Positions 1 to 7,523 of a stretch of 21,911 nt of DNA are shown here, one piece after another. The stretch is taken from assembly GCA_023144675.1 (NCBI GenBank), contig JAGLFE010000026.1, positions 1-21,911 of the forward strand, written 5' to 3'. The first letter of the stretch is position 1; every line of letters begins with the position of its first letter. The DNA comes from Thiomargarita sp. (lineage in GTDB: Bacteria > Pseudomonadota > Gammaproteobacteria > Beggiatoales > Beggiatoaceae). The notes under the pieces are model-generated. The model made no database searches. It saw only the letters and a program-made list of their open reading frames with translations, and was not told the DNA's origin. The position numbers and the translations under genes were made by a program.

Positions 1-26
1 TTAACTTGGTAGGTAGTTACAATAAT

Positions 27-485
27 TTAATCTACAAAAAATTGCTGAGAAAATCTGAAGTCATGTACATTATCTTCCTTTTCCAAATCAACAGTAATAG
101 TGAAGTTAAGAGTTTCGCCATTATAAATTTTAAAATCATCAATATAATAGATTGCTGGTGAATCTTCGCTACCTTCAACAATTTCTCGCAAGTTTAAGTT
201 CCTTGATTGTTCATTAAGATTTACTACTTCGACTGTTATTTCAGCAGTAACAGCTATCTTTTTAGTCGCATTAATTTCCTTCAAAACAGAGATGTTTAGT
301 AAGGCACGATTTTTACTTCTAGTAATACCATATACTTTAGCTACTTCTGGATTTAAAAAGTTACTATTAAAAGCATTATAGTGAATTTCATAACCATCTT
401 CGGTTTTTTCAAATTGTTCTGCGATTGCATTTAACGCAAAAGTCATAGATAAAATGGTTAAACCAAAAATCCATATTTTTTTCAT
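27..485 (-). CDS. DUF4426 family exported protein
   Basis: 152 residues with a typical Sec signal peptide: KK, then a hydrophobic run, then cleavage after about residue 22 (AIA/EQ). The mature part carries the stretch HYNAFNSNFLNPEVAKVYGI followed by TRSKNRALLNISVL and ends in a KFSQ-like FSQQFFVD motif, which is the pattern I associate with the DUF4426 family of small periplasmic beta-rich proteins of gammaproteobacteria. No biochemical role is known to me. The start is supported by an AGGAG ribosome binding site (CTCCT on the plus strand at 493-497), eight bases before ATG. It lies 57 bases after the stop of the upstream minus-strand gene, so the two may be co-transcribed. Confident in the family, not in any function. 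Confidence 0.82.
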   Translation of the reverse strand: MKKIWIFGLTILSMTFALNAIAEQFEKTEDGYEIHYNAFNSNFLNPEVAKVYGITRSKNRALLNISVLKEINATKKIAVTAEITVEVVNLNEQSRNLNLREIVEGSEDSPAIYYIDDFKIYNGETLNFTITVDLEKEDNVHDFRFSQQFFVD

Positions 486-542
486 AAAATATCTCCTGAT
501 AATTGTTAATAAAGTTTTAAAAATAGAACCATTGATAAATAC

Positions 543-1406
543 TTATTTTGAGTTTGTTGTAGTTATTTTCAACCCTAAATTTGAGACTGATGTTAATGGG
601 AATTTATTTATTGTGAATGCTTTTTTAGGTTGTAAAGCGATAATTAATTGATTTGGTAATTGAATAAATCTTTGTAAATTGGCAATCAAACTGTCATCTG
701 ATTTAGTAATTATTTGTAAATCATTTTTTAATTTATTAGTTAAATTTTGTTTTAACTGACTAATTGTTTGTTTATTACGTTGCGCTAATTTTGAAAAAAG
801 TCGTTGGATAAATTTTTTATTGGCAATGTAAGTTAGTTGCCCTTGTTGTAATTGAATTTTATTAATATTAATTGGCAAATCCATATTATTTAAATGCGTG
901 TTTAATATATATTTACCTATTATCGGCACGTCTATTATTATTTGTGTAAAGTTATCACTTTGTTTTTGTTGACTATTAAGTTTAATATTGGCAGAAATAT
1001 TTTTATAATCTAATTCGTTTAAAGTAATATAATAAGACTTATATCCAAAAATAGATACCAATGGCGGAATAGTTTCTATTTGCTTGACAGGAATATTTAT
1101 ACCAGTTATTACTAAATTAATTTGTTCAGGTAATTGTTCTTGCAATAAGAATTGGTAGGCTCGATAAAGTATGATTTTATCAATATGAATAGGTAGATAA
1201 TCAGAGGAAATAATATTAATATTGAAGATTTGCACTGCACCTGTAAGCGTCAATTTTGCTGTTTCGTATTCAATAGTGGCGATACTAGCCATTTTTTGGA
1301 TATTTTTATTTAATTCAAGCTGTAATTGATAATCAATATAAGCTTTAGTAGCTCCTAAACTACCAGCGATTAACATGAATATATAAATAAGGTGCTTTGT
1401 TTTCAT
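543..1406 (-). CDS. Membrane-anchored or exported protein of unknown function
   Basis: 287 residues, not recognised. The N-terminus (residues 1-23) is a short basic segment followed by a hydrophobic stretch, IYIFMLIAGSLGATKAYI, with no clear cleavage site, so it is probably a single membrane anchor with the rest in the periplasm. The remainder is rich in Ile, Asn, Gln and Lys and alternates hydrophobic and polar residues (for example LTLTGAVQIFNINIISSDY). This suggests long beta strands of the kind seen in AsmA-like or DUF945-like periplasmic proteins, but that is only a resemblance in texture. There is no Cys-based lipobox. No good Shine-Dalgarno sequence precedes the ATG. It is transcribed toward the DUF4426 gene 57 bases away. 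Confidence 0.6.
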   Translation of the reverse strand: MKTKHLIYIFMLIAGSLGATKAYIDYQLQLELNKNIQKMASIATIEYETAKLTLTGAVQIFNINIISSDYLPIHIDKIILYRAYQFLLQEQLPEQINLVITGINIPVKQIETIPPLVSIFGYKSYYITLNELDYKNISANIKLNSQQKQSDNFTQIIIDVPIIGKYILNTHLNNMDLPININKIQLQQGQLTYIANKKFIQRLFSKLAQRNKQTISQLKQNLTNKLKNDLQIITKSDDSLIANLQRFIQLPNQLIIALQPKKAFTINKFPLTSVSNLGLKITTTNSK

Positions 1407-1500
1407 TTTAATATTTATTGATATTTTCAGAATTAAAAATTGTAACAGAAAATTTAATAACCGCTTATAATATAAAAGTTTTTCAGATAAACAATTTCAC

Positions 1501-1533
1501 AAACCTGCTAGATTTTTGAAACTTCGCAGGTTT
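1501..1533. repeat. Solitary 33-bp hairpin repeat, copy A
   Basis: Arms AAACCTGC (1501-1508) and GCAGGTTT (1526-1533) are perfect inverted repeats, and the intervening bases can extend the pairing imperfectly. It has the same 33-base length and layout as the core of the 90-bp elements at 4278 and 17409 and as the hairpin at 20605. It lies between the 3' end of lon and the next minus-strand gene. It is followed on the plus strand, not the minus strand, by T-rich sequence, so it is not an obvious terminator for lon. Confidence 0.7.
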
Positions 1534-1561
1534 ATACTTTTATTTTTTTAACGCCTATATA

Positions 1562-4237
1562 TCACCATATAAATTTAACAACATCTTTAAACTCTTTAAC
1601 AAAATGAACAGTTACGCCTTCAGACACGTTTTTAGGTAAATCATCAAAATCCCGCTTATTAGCTTTAGGTAAAATAAGTTCATAAATATTAATCCGCCGA
1701 GCAGCAATAACTTTTTCCCGTACTCCACCTATTGGCAATACTTGACCAGTTAAAGTTAATTCGCCAGTCATCGCAATTTTGTTTTTAATTTTCTGTTGAT
1801 TAGCCAGCGATAAAATTGCACTTGCCATGGTAATACCAGCACTAGGACCATCTTTAGGCGTTGCACCGGCTGGAACGTGCAGATGAATAAAAGCTTTTTT
1901 ACAAAAATCCTCATCAATCTCAAAAAAATTTCGTTGCGACATCAAATAACTATAGGCAATTTCAGCCGATTCTTTCATCACATCCCCTAATTGTCCAGTT
2001 AATTTGAAACCACGGTTGTAGCTATGAATACGACTAGCTTCGATACTTAATGTCGCTCCTCCCATAGATGTCCAAGCTAAACCAGTAACTACTCCCACTC
2101 CTTTGATCGCTTTTTCGTTTTCAAAACTGGGTTTGCCCAAATAATCTGATAAATCACTTGGATTCACTACAATAGGAAGTTTTTTGCCTTCTAACAATTT
2201 AAGTGCAGATTTTCTAGTAATAGTTCCAATTTGTTTTTCCAGGTTGCGAACACCTGCTTCACGTGCATAATTTTCGATAATTCCTAATAGGGTTTTATCA
2301 TTGATAGAAATTTGCTTATTTTTAAGTCCAGATTTTTCTACCTGCCGTTTAAGTAAATGTTTTTTAGCTATTTGTAACTTTTCACTGGTAATATATCCCG
2401 ATAATTTAATCATTTCCATTCGATCTAATAATGGAGCTGGAATCGTATCTGGATGATTAGCAGTGCAAATAAATAATACTTTGGATAAATCAAACCGCAC
2501 ATCTAAATAATGATCTAAAAAATCAACATTTTGTTCAGGGTCAAGCACTTCCAATAAAGCGGAAGCGGGATCACCACGATAAGAACTACCAATTTTATCA
2601 ATTTCATCCAGCATAATCACTGGATTAGCATATTCAACTTCTTTCATGGCTTGCAAAAATTTACCTGGCATAGCTCCAATATAGGTACGCCGATGCCCTT
2701 TTATTTCCGCTTCATCATGAATTCCTCCAACTGAAAAGCGGAAAAACTCTCGTCCAATGGCGGCTGCAACTGAACGACCAATAGAGGTTTTACCAACTCC
2801 AGGCGGACCAACCAGCAATAAAATAGTTCCACTAATACTACCTTTAAGTTTGCCAACAGCTAAAAATTCAATAATACGTTCTTTAACATCTTCTAAACCT
2901 TCATGGTCTTTATCTAATTCTTTCCGTGCTGCCTTGATATCTAATTTATCTTTAGAAAATTTCCCCCAAGGCATTAAAGTTAGCCAATCCAAATAATTAC
3001 GCGTAACGCTAAATTCAGGAGACCCAGTTTCCAACATAGACATTTTATCAATTTCTTCATCAATCCGCTTTTGAACTGCTTTAGGTACTTCCAACGTTTT
3101 TAAACGTTCTAAAAATTTATCTATTTCAGCAGTGCGATCATCTTTTTCAATGCCTAATTCTTTCTGAATTGCTTTCAATTGTTCACGCAGAAAAAATTCA
3201 CGTTGATGATCCTGCATCTTTTCTTCAACTTGCTTCCGAATTTCAACTTGGGCTTGAGCGCGTTGTAATTCTTTATTTAATAACATCATAACTTTTTCAA
3301 GCCGATGCAAAATATTAGTTTGTTTTAATATCTCTTGTAATTCCGTTTTAGTAGAAGTAGTTAAACTGGCAGAAAAATCTGCTAAAGTAGAAGGTTCTTC
3401 AGGGCTAAACCGTTGCAAAAATATTTTAAGTTCCTCATTATATAAAGGATTAAGCGGCAATAATTCTTTAATAATATTAATTATAGCCAATACATAAGGT
3501 TTATATTCCTCTACATCTTCATGCCGGTCTTCAGGATAATAAGTAACATTTACCATGAAAGGGTCTTCAGATATCCATTCTTTAATACGAAAGCGTTGTA
3601 TTCCTTCCACTACAATTTGCAATTTATCCGAATCGGAGTGAACAATACGATGTAAACGACAAGCAGTTCCCATTTCATAAAAATCTTCTGGTTTTTCTGC
3701 TTCTGATACTTTTTCGGTTTTAACTAGCAATAAGCCAATGGTTTTTTGGGGCGAATCAGCTACTGCTTTTATTGTTTCAGCCCAAGGCTCATTGTCAATA
3801 ATTAAAGGAATAACCTGATGAGGAAAAAATGGGCGATTAGCCAATGGCAATACGTGTAATGAAGTAGGTAATGCTTTTTTGATGGTAGCTAATTTAGCTT
3901 TTCCTTTCTTATCGCTATCTTCGTCATCATCATGAATAATATCAATGATAGTTTTACTTCCTTGAAGAATTTCTGAAGCAATATCTTCTATACTAAATTG
4001 TTCTTCACTTGTATCGTCTATTTCCAATTCTTCGTCAGTATTTTCTGCTTTTTGCACTGAATCGGTATCGTTATTTTCTGATGGCGATTCATCATCAAGA
4101 TTTTTTATATCAGAAAAGGTAACTTTTATTTTATCTTGTTGTTCTGATTTATTATCATCTTCTGAATCTTTTGGTGTTACTTCTTGCTCATCATTTGCTT
4201 TCTCTTCAATGTTATCTTCTGATTTTTTATCAGTCAT
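1562..4237 (-). CDS. lon: Lon protease (ATP-dependent endopeptidase La) with acidic N-terminal extension
   Basis: 891-residue cytoplasmic ATP-dependent serine protease that degrades misfolded and regulatory proteins. Order: acidic low-complexity segment (about 1-120), substrate-binding N domain (about 125-330) with coiled-coil helices near 325-365, AAA+ domain with Walker A GPPGVGKT at 477-484 and Walker B VIMLDEID at 540-547, then the protease domain. The catalytic dyad is visible as Ser799 in KDGPSAG and Lys842 in GGVREK, with the same 43-residue spacing as the E. coli dyad (Ser679/Lys722). E. coli Lon is 784 residues; the excess is almost all the N-terminal Asp/Glu/Ser-rich tail, and I see no alternative start near residue 120 that would remove it. 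The N domain begins HVLPLANRPFFPHQVIPL, unlike E. coli, and may belong to a second Lon subtype. The ribosome binding site is weak. The region upstream holds a 90-bp mobile element that separates it from surA. Confidence 0.97.
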   Translation of the reverse strand: MTDKKSEDNIEEKANDEQEVTPKDSEDDNKSEQQDKIKVTFSDIKNLDDESPSENNDTDSVQKAENTDEELEIDDTSEEQFSIEDIASEILQGSKTIIDIIHDDDEDSDKKGKAKLATIKKALPTSLHVLPLANRPFFPHQVIPLIIDNEPWAETIKAVADSPQKTIGLLLVKTEKVSEAEKPEDFYEMGTACRLHRIVHSDSDKLQIVVEGIQRFRIKEWISEDPFMVNVTYYPEDRHEDVEEYKPYVLAIINIIKELLPLNPLYNEELKIFLQRFSPEEPSTLADFSASLTTSTKTELQEILKQTNILHRLEKVMMLLNKELQRAQAQVEIRKQVEEKMQDHQREFFLREQLKAIQKELGIEKDDRTAEIDKFLERLKTLEVPKAVQKRIDEEIDKMSMLETGSPEFSVTRNYLDWLTLMPWGKFSKDKLDIKAARKELDKDHEGLEDVKERIIEFLAVGKLKGSISGTILLLVGPPGVGKTSIGRSVAAAIGREFFRFSVGGIHDEAEIKGHRRTYIGAMPGKFLQAMKEVEYANPVIMLDEIDKIGSSYRGDPASALLEVLDPEQNVDFLDHYLDVRFDLSKVLFICTANHPDTIPAPLLDRMEMIKLSGYITSEKLQIAKKHLLKRQVEKSGLKNKQISINDKTLLGIIENYAREAGVRNLEKQIGTITRKSALKLLEGKKLPIVVNPSDLSDYLGKPSFENEKAIKGVGVVTGLAWTSMGGATLSIEASRIHSYNRGFKLTGQLGDVMKESAEIAYSYLMSQRNFFEIDEDFCKKAFIHLHVPAGATPKDGPSAGITMASAILSLANQQKIKNKIAMTGELTLTGQVLPIGGVREKVIAARRINIYELILPKANKRDFDDLPKNVSEGVTVHFVKEFKDVVKFIW

Positions 4238-4277
4238 ATTTCATTTGCTCACTTAAATGCTATAAATATAAAAACTT

Positions 4278-4367
4278 GGTAGTCCTAAAATAGGTAGTGC
4301 TAAACCTGTTAGGTCTTTGATACCTGACAGGTTTTTTGAGACCATCACTACTTTGTTCAGGACTACC
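4278..4367. mobile_element. 90-bp MITE-like element, copy 1 (surA-lon intergenic)
   Basis: Begins GGTAGTCCT and ends AGGACTACC, a perfect 9-bp terminal inverted repeat. Further nested pairs are GTAGTG (4294-4299) with CACTAC (4346-4351), and AAACCTGT (4302-4309) with ACAGGTTT (4327-4334), so most of the element can fold into one long hairpin. It is flanked by an exact 8-bp direct repeat, AAAAACTT, at 4270-4277 and 4368-4375: a target-site duplication. All 90 bases match the copy at 17409-17498. It is too short to code for a transposase, so it must be mobilised in trans. Confidence 0.93.
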
Positions 4368-4413
4368 AAAAACTTTTAGAATATATGTAATATTTAGCTT
4401 ATTTAAAAATAAT

Positions 4414-5697
4414 TTAACTAGTTGAATCAGCTAATATATGCTTTATATAAGACTGATCTCTTAATTGTCGTAACCAAGATTCTAATTCTGCCTTAATTTT
4501 ACGTTGTCGAATTCGGGATGCCGCTTTAACCCGCAAAGCTTGTTTGGTATTATCATGTTTACGGCGTTCCAATACCTGCACAATATGCCAACCATAGCGG
4601 GTTTTAAAAGGTTGACTAATTTCATTAATAGCTAGGGCATCCATAATTTTCTCAAACTCAGGTACTAAATTTCCTGGATTTACCCAATCAAGCGAACCAC
4701 CATTAATAGCCGTCGTAGTGTCCTTAGAATTTGCTCGAGCTAAATCTGCAAAATCATCACCCTGTTCGGCACGAAATTTAAGTTCTTTTAACAATCGTTG
4801 CACTTCATTATCTGAAGCTAACACATTGGTTTTAATTAAAATATGTCTAGCTTTAGTTTGGGTAATAATACTTAATTTATTGCCTTTTTTCTCAACTAAT
4901 TTAATAATATGAAAACCACTTGAATCACGAATCGGACCATATATTTCAGCTACTTTCATATTATAAACAATATCATCAAATAAAGTCGGCATTTCTCCAG
5001 CTTTTAACCAACCCAAATCTCCTCCTTCAACTGCTTGGCTGCTATCCGAAACTTTTAATGCCATCGCTTGAAAATCAGCACCTTGTTTGAGTTCGGCAGC
5101 AATGCGATTAGATTTTTGTTGTTTCGATTTAATTTCTGCTGGCAAAGGTGATTTTGATGTAGCAATTAGAATATGTTGGAGATGATATTCATCATCGATT
5201 GCACCTTGTTGAGTTTTATTAGATAAAAAATTATCAATTTCACGTTTACTAACATCAATACGGCTTAAAATTTGTCTAACTTGTAATTTTTCAATAATCA
5301 TTTGTTCACGTACTTTTTCACGTGCATAAACATAATTATAGCCCTTTTTTTCTATAAATAAACGAAATTCCGCTAAAGTTTGATTTTGTTCTCGTGCAAC
5401 TTTTTGTAATTTTTCATTTAATAAATTATCACCAACTTGAATACCCATTCTTTTTGCTAATTGCAATTGTAATTTTGCCAAAATCAAGCTATTTAAAACT
5501 TGTTTGGTTAAATCTTTTTCTAAAGGTAAATGCTTAGTTCTTTTTTGCCATTCAACTAAGGCTATTTTTAATTCTTGTTGTAAAGTGCTGTTAACAATAA
5601 CATCATCATTGACTATGGTAACAATATAATCCAATACTTCTGCTTTAGCAACAATAGAAATTAATAATCCAAATATAATTAAGTTTAATTTGTTCAT
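4414..5697 (-). CDS. surA: SurA periplasmic chaperone / peptidyl-prolyl isomerase
   Basis: 427 residues, nearly the same as E. coli SurA (428). It assists folding and delivery of outer-membrane beta-barrel proteins to the BAM complex. Signal peptide 1-19 (AKA/EV). The SurA N-terminal chaperone domain follows (about 20-168), starting VTIVNDDVIVNSTLQQEL. Two parvulin (PpiC) domains lie at about 171-271 (HLQHILIAT; GGDLGWLKAGEMP; GFHIIKLVEKK) and 281-380 (ARHILIKTN; GGSLDWVNPGNLVPEFE; GWHIVQVLERR), then the C-terminal helix that packs on the N domain. In E. coli surA lies with lptD, pdxA and rsmA; here it is next to lon, so that cluster is not kept. No Shine-Dalgarno is evident; the ATG is chosen because it gives a complete signal peptide. 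Confidence 0.96.
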   Translation of the reverse strand: MNKLNLIIFGLLISIVAKAEVLDYIVTIVNDDVIVNSTLQQELKIALVEWQKRTKHLPLEKDLTKQVLNSLILAKLQLQLAKRMGIQVGDNLLNEKLQKVAREQNQTLAEFRLFIEKKGYNYVYAREKVREQMIIEKLQVRQILSRIDVSKREIDNFLSNKTQQGAIDDEYHLQHILIATSKSPLPAEIKSKQQKSNRIAAELKQGADFQAMALKVSDSSQAVEGGDLGWLKAGEMPTLFDDIVYNMKVAEIYGPIRDSSGFHIIKLVEKKGNKLSIITQTKARHILIKTNVLASDNEVQRLLKELKFRAEQGDDFADLARANSKDTTTAINGGSLDWVNPGNLVPEFEKIMDALAINEISQPFKTRYGWHIVQVLERRKHDNTKQALRVKAASRIRQRKIKAELESWLRQLRDQSYIKHILADSTS

Positions 5698-6001
5698 TTT
5701 TTAAAAATCTGTTTTAAGTTTATTATCTAGCACGAAAATTAATTTTATTATTGTATCTTATTTACTTATAAAATTTTAAATTGACTATATGTTATTAAAA
5801 ATAAATTAATGCTTTATATTTTTAGCTTTTAATTCACATTCTTTTTATATAAGGGTTATGGAAATCAATACAAATTTTAAAACTTCAAATTTTCTTGCTG
5901 TTTAATTTATCTGCGTAAGTTATAATCTAAAAAAGTTTAAAAAAAAGCAAATTAAACTTGCAAAATAAATTATATTCAGGCATAATAATTAATTCAAATT
6001 T
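5698..6001. other. Noncoding stretch between surA and tRNA-Ser
   Basis: About 300 very AT-rich bases with no convincing gene. It should contain the minus-strand surA promoter and the plus-strand tRNA promoter. A TATAAT box at 5921-5926 lacks a well spaced -35 partner. I see no repeats or strong hairpins. Confidence 0.6.
5958..5986 (+). promoter_or_regulatory. Putative sigma-70 promoter of tRNA-Ser
   Basis: TTGCAA (5958-5963) and CATAAT (5981-5986) are separated by 17 bases and end 15 bases before the mature tRNA 5' end, which would place the transcription start a few bases upstream of the tRNA. The boxes match 4/6 and 5/6 of the consensus. In such AT-rich DNA, chance matches are common, so this is tentative. 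Confidence 0.33.
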
Positions 6002-6089
6002 GGAGAGGTGGCTGAGTGGTCGAAAGCGGCGGTCTTGAAAACCGTTGAAGGGCAACCTTCCGGGGGTTCGAATCCCTCCCTCTCCGCCA
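6002..6089 (+). tRNA. tRNA-Ser (anticodon UGA)
   Basis: 88 bases including an encoded CCA (6087-6089). The acceptor stem pairs GGAGAGG (6002-6008) with CCTCTCC (6079-6085), with G as discriminator base. The anticodon stem is GCGGT/ACCGT and the loop CTTGAAA places TGA at 6036-6038, reading UCA and other UCN codons. The long variable arm (around GAAGGGCAACCTTC) is the class II mark of tRNA-Ser. The T arm contains GGTTCGAATC. It stands alone between surA and gspF, and I see no integrase or duplicated tRNA 3' end beside it. Confidence 0.98.
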
Positions 6090-6300
6090 ATTTTTGTTAC
6101 CCATCTCAAGAAATAATCAATTTTTTTCTACATTTCTATTTAATTTTATAAATTCCTTTATCATTTGTTTAAATAATTACTTATTAATTGTTAATTTTAA
6201 AAAATCAAACAAATTTAAAGTTTAGAATGGCATTTTAATATTAGTAAAATATTTATTTCTAATTAATCTACTATACTTATTTAAACTGCCAAGAAAAATA

Positions 6301-6306
6301 GAGGAG
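6301..6306 (+). promoter_or_regulatory. Ribosome binding site deciding the TTG start of gspF
   Basis: GAGGAG lies six bases before TTG at 6313. This strong site fixes the non-ATG start, and the product then begins AIHQYIYQASNKQGEIIEG, matching the normal N-terminus of GspF proteins. Confidence 0.8.
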
Positions 6307-6312
6307 TAAAAA

Positions 6313-7518
6313 TTGGCTATTCACCAGTATATTTACCAAGCTTCCAATAAACAAGGCGAAATCATTGAAGGACAAATAGGTGCTGAAACTCAACAAGAAG
6401 TAGTAGCCACCTTACAAAATCAACAATTAATCCCTTTAAAAGTTCAACAACAAGCAGAAAATAAATCTTTATTTACCAAACAAACGATTTCTAATCAAGA
6501 TGTTATAAATTTTACTGATGGATTATGTACCTTAATTGAGGCACAAATACCCTTAGATAAAACTTTAGGCTTATTAGAAGGAACTACTAAAAAACCAGCA
6601 GTTCAAGAAATGATTGAAGATTTACGTCGTGATATAAAAGAAGGGAAAAGTTTAGCCGATGCTCTGCGAGTACGCCCTGATATTTTTTCCAATATGTATA
6701 TTAATATGATACATGCTGGAGAAGAAGGCGGTATTTTAGACCAATTATTGCCAAAATTAACCGATTTTTTAAGCTCGGCAGAAGCAACCAAACGTGGAAT
6801 TTTAGCCTCTTTAATTTACCCTATTGTTTTAGGTATTGTTGGTTTCTCAAGTGTGTTATTATTATTAGTTTTTGTAGTTCCATCATTCGCCACTTTATTT
6901 GAAGATATGGGTTCCAATATTCCACCTTCAGCCGCTTTCTTGCTAGGATTAAGTGCTTGGTTAAAAACCTATGGCTGGACTTTATTATTTATTCCAATTA
7001 TTATTATAATTGCTTGGAAACGACTAGATACAACTCCACAAAAACAATGGCAACGAGATAATTTTTTACTATCTTTGCCCATTTTAGGCGACCTAATTTT
7101 ACAAGCTGAATCTTCCCGCTTTTGCAGAACTTTAGGCGCATTGTTAAATGCTGGTATTCCTTTGTTAAAAGGTTTACATATTTCAAAAGGGGTATTGGAT
7201 AACCAAGTATTATCAGCTAGTTTAGCTCAAATTGAAGAAGCTGTGCGAGGTGGAGCTAGTTTAGGTCGAGCTTTAATTAATGATGGAAGATTTCCAATTT
7301 TATTATCACAATTAGTTGTAGTTGGCGAAGAATCAGGACGCACTGCTAAAATTTTAGATAAATTAGCCGAAACCTTCGATGGTTATGTAAAACAGCAAAC
7401 AACAAAATTAGTCGCTTTACTTGAACCTTTATTAATCTTAATTTTAGGAGTCATTGTCGGTGCGATAGTGATTACTATGTTATCAGCCATTTTTAGTATT
7501 AATCAAATTAACGCTTAA
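6313..7518 (+). CDS. gspF: Type II secretion inner-membrane platform protein GspF
   Basis: 401 residues, the normal length for GspF/PilC-type polytopic proteins, which form the inner-membrane platform contacted by the secretion ATPase. The N-terminal segment has the usual YIYQASNKQGEIIEGQIGAE start. Two T2SSF domains follow (about 63-187 and 266-388), each with the characteristic acidic-glycine turn, GEEGG at 136-140 and GEESG at 338-342. Three membrane segments are visible at about 164-190, 219-235 and 367-392. The start is TTG with a strong ribosome binding site. gspD follows after only five bases, so they are co-translated. PilC of type IV pili belongs to the same superfamily; the secretin next door favours GspF. 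No gspE, gspC or pseudopilin genes are in the window. Confidence 0.9.
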   Translation: MAIHQYIYQASNKQGEIIEGQIGAETQQEVVATLQNQQLIPLKVQQQAENKSLFTKQTISNQDVINFTDGLCTLIEAQIPLDKTLGLLEGTTKKPAVQEMIEDLRRDIKEGKSLADALRVRPDIFSNMYINMIHAGEEGGILDQLLPKLTDFLSSAEATKRGILASLIYPIVLGIVGFSSVLLLLVFVVPSFATLFEDMGSNIPPSAAFLLGLSAWLKTYGWTLLFIPIIIIIAWKRLDTTPQKQWQRDNFLLSLPILGDLILQAESSRFCRTLGALLNAGIPLLKGLHISKGVLDNQVLSASLAQIEEAVRGGASLGRALINDGRFPILLSQLVVVGEESGRTAKILDKLAETFDGYVKQQTTKLVALLEPLLILILGVIVGAIVITMLSAIFSINQINA

Positions 7519-7523
7519 TAATA

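Noticed and set aside
454..651. Plus-strand frame over the gap between the first two genes
   Set aside because: Low-complexity translation of AT-rich DNA, mostly antisense to two genes with signal peptides; no ribosome binding site.
2757..2996. Plus-strand frame antisense to lon
   Set aside because: Lies opposite the Walker A region, where codon bias creates long antisense frames; no start signals.
6002..6089. tRNA-Ser as an integration site for an island
   Set aside because: No integrase and no duplicated tRNA 3' segment were found downstream within the window.
5927..6109. 60-codon minus-strand open frame reading GGEGGIRTPGR
   Set aside because: It is the antisense of tRNA-Ser, a well-known false gene call.
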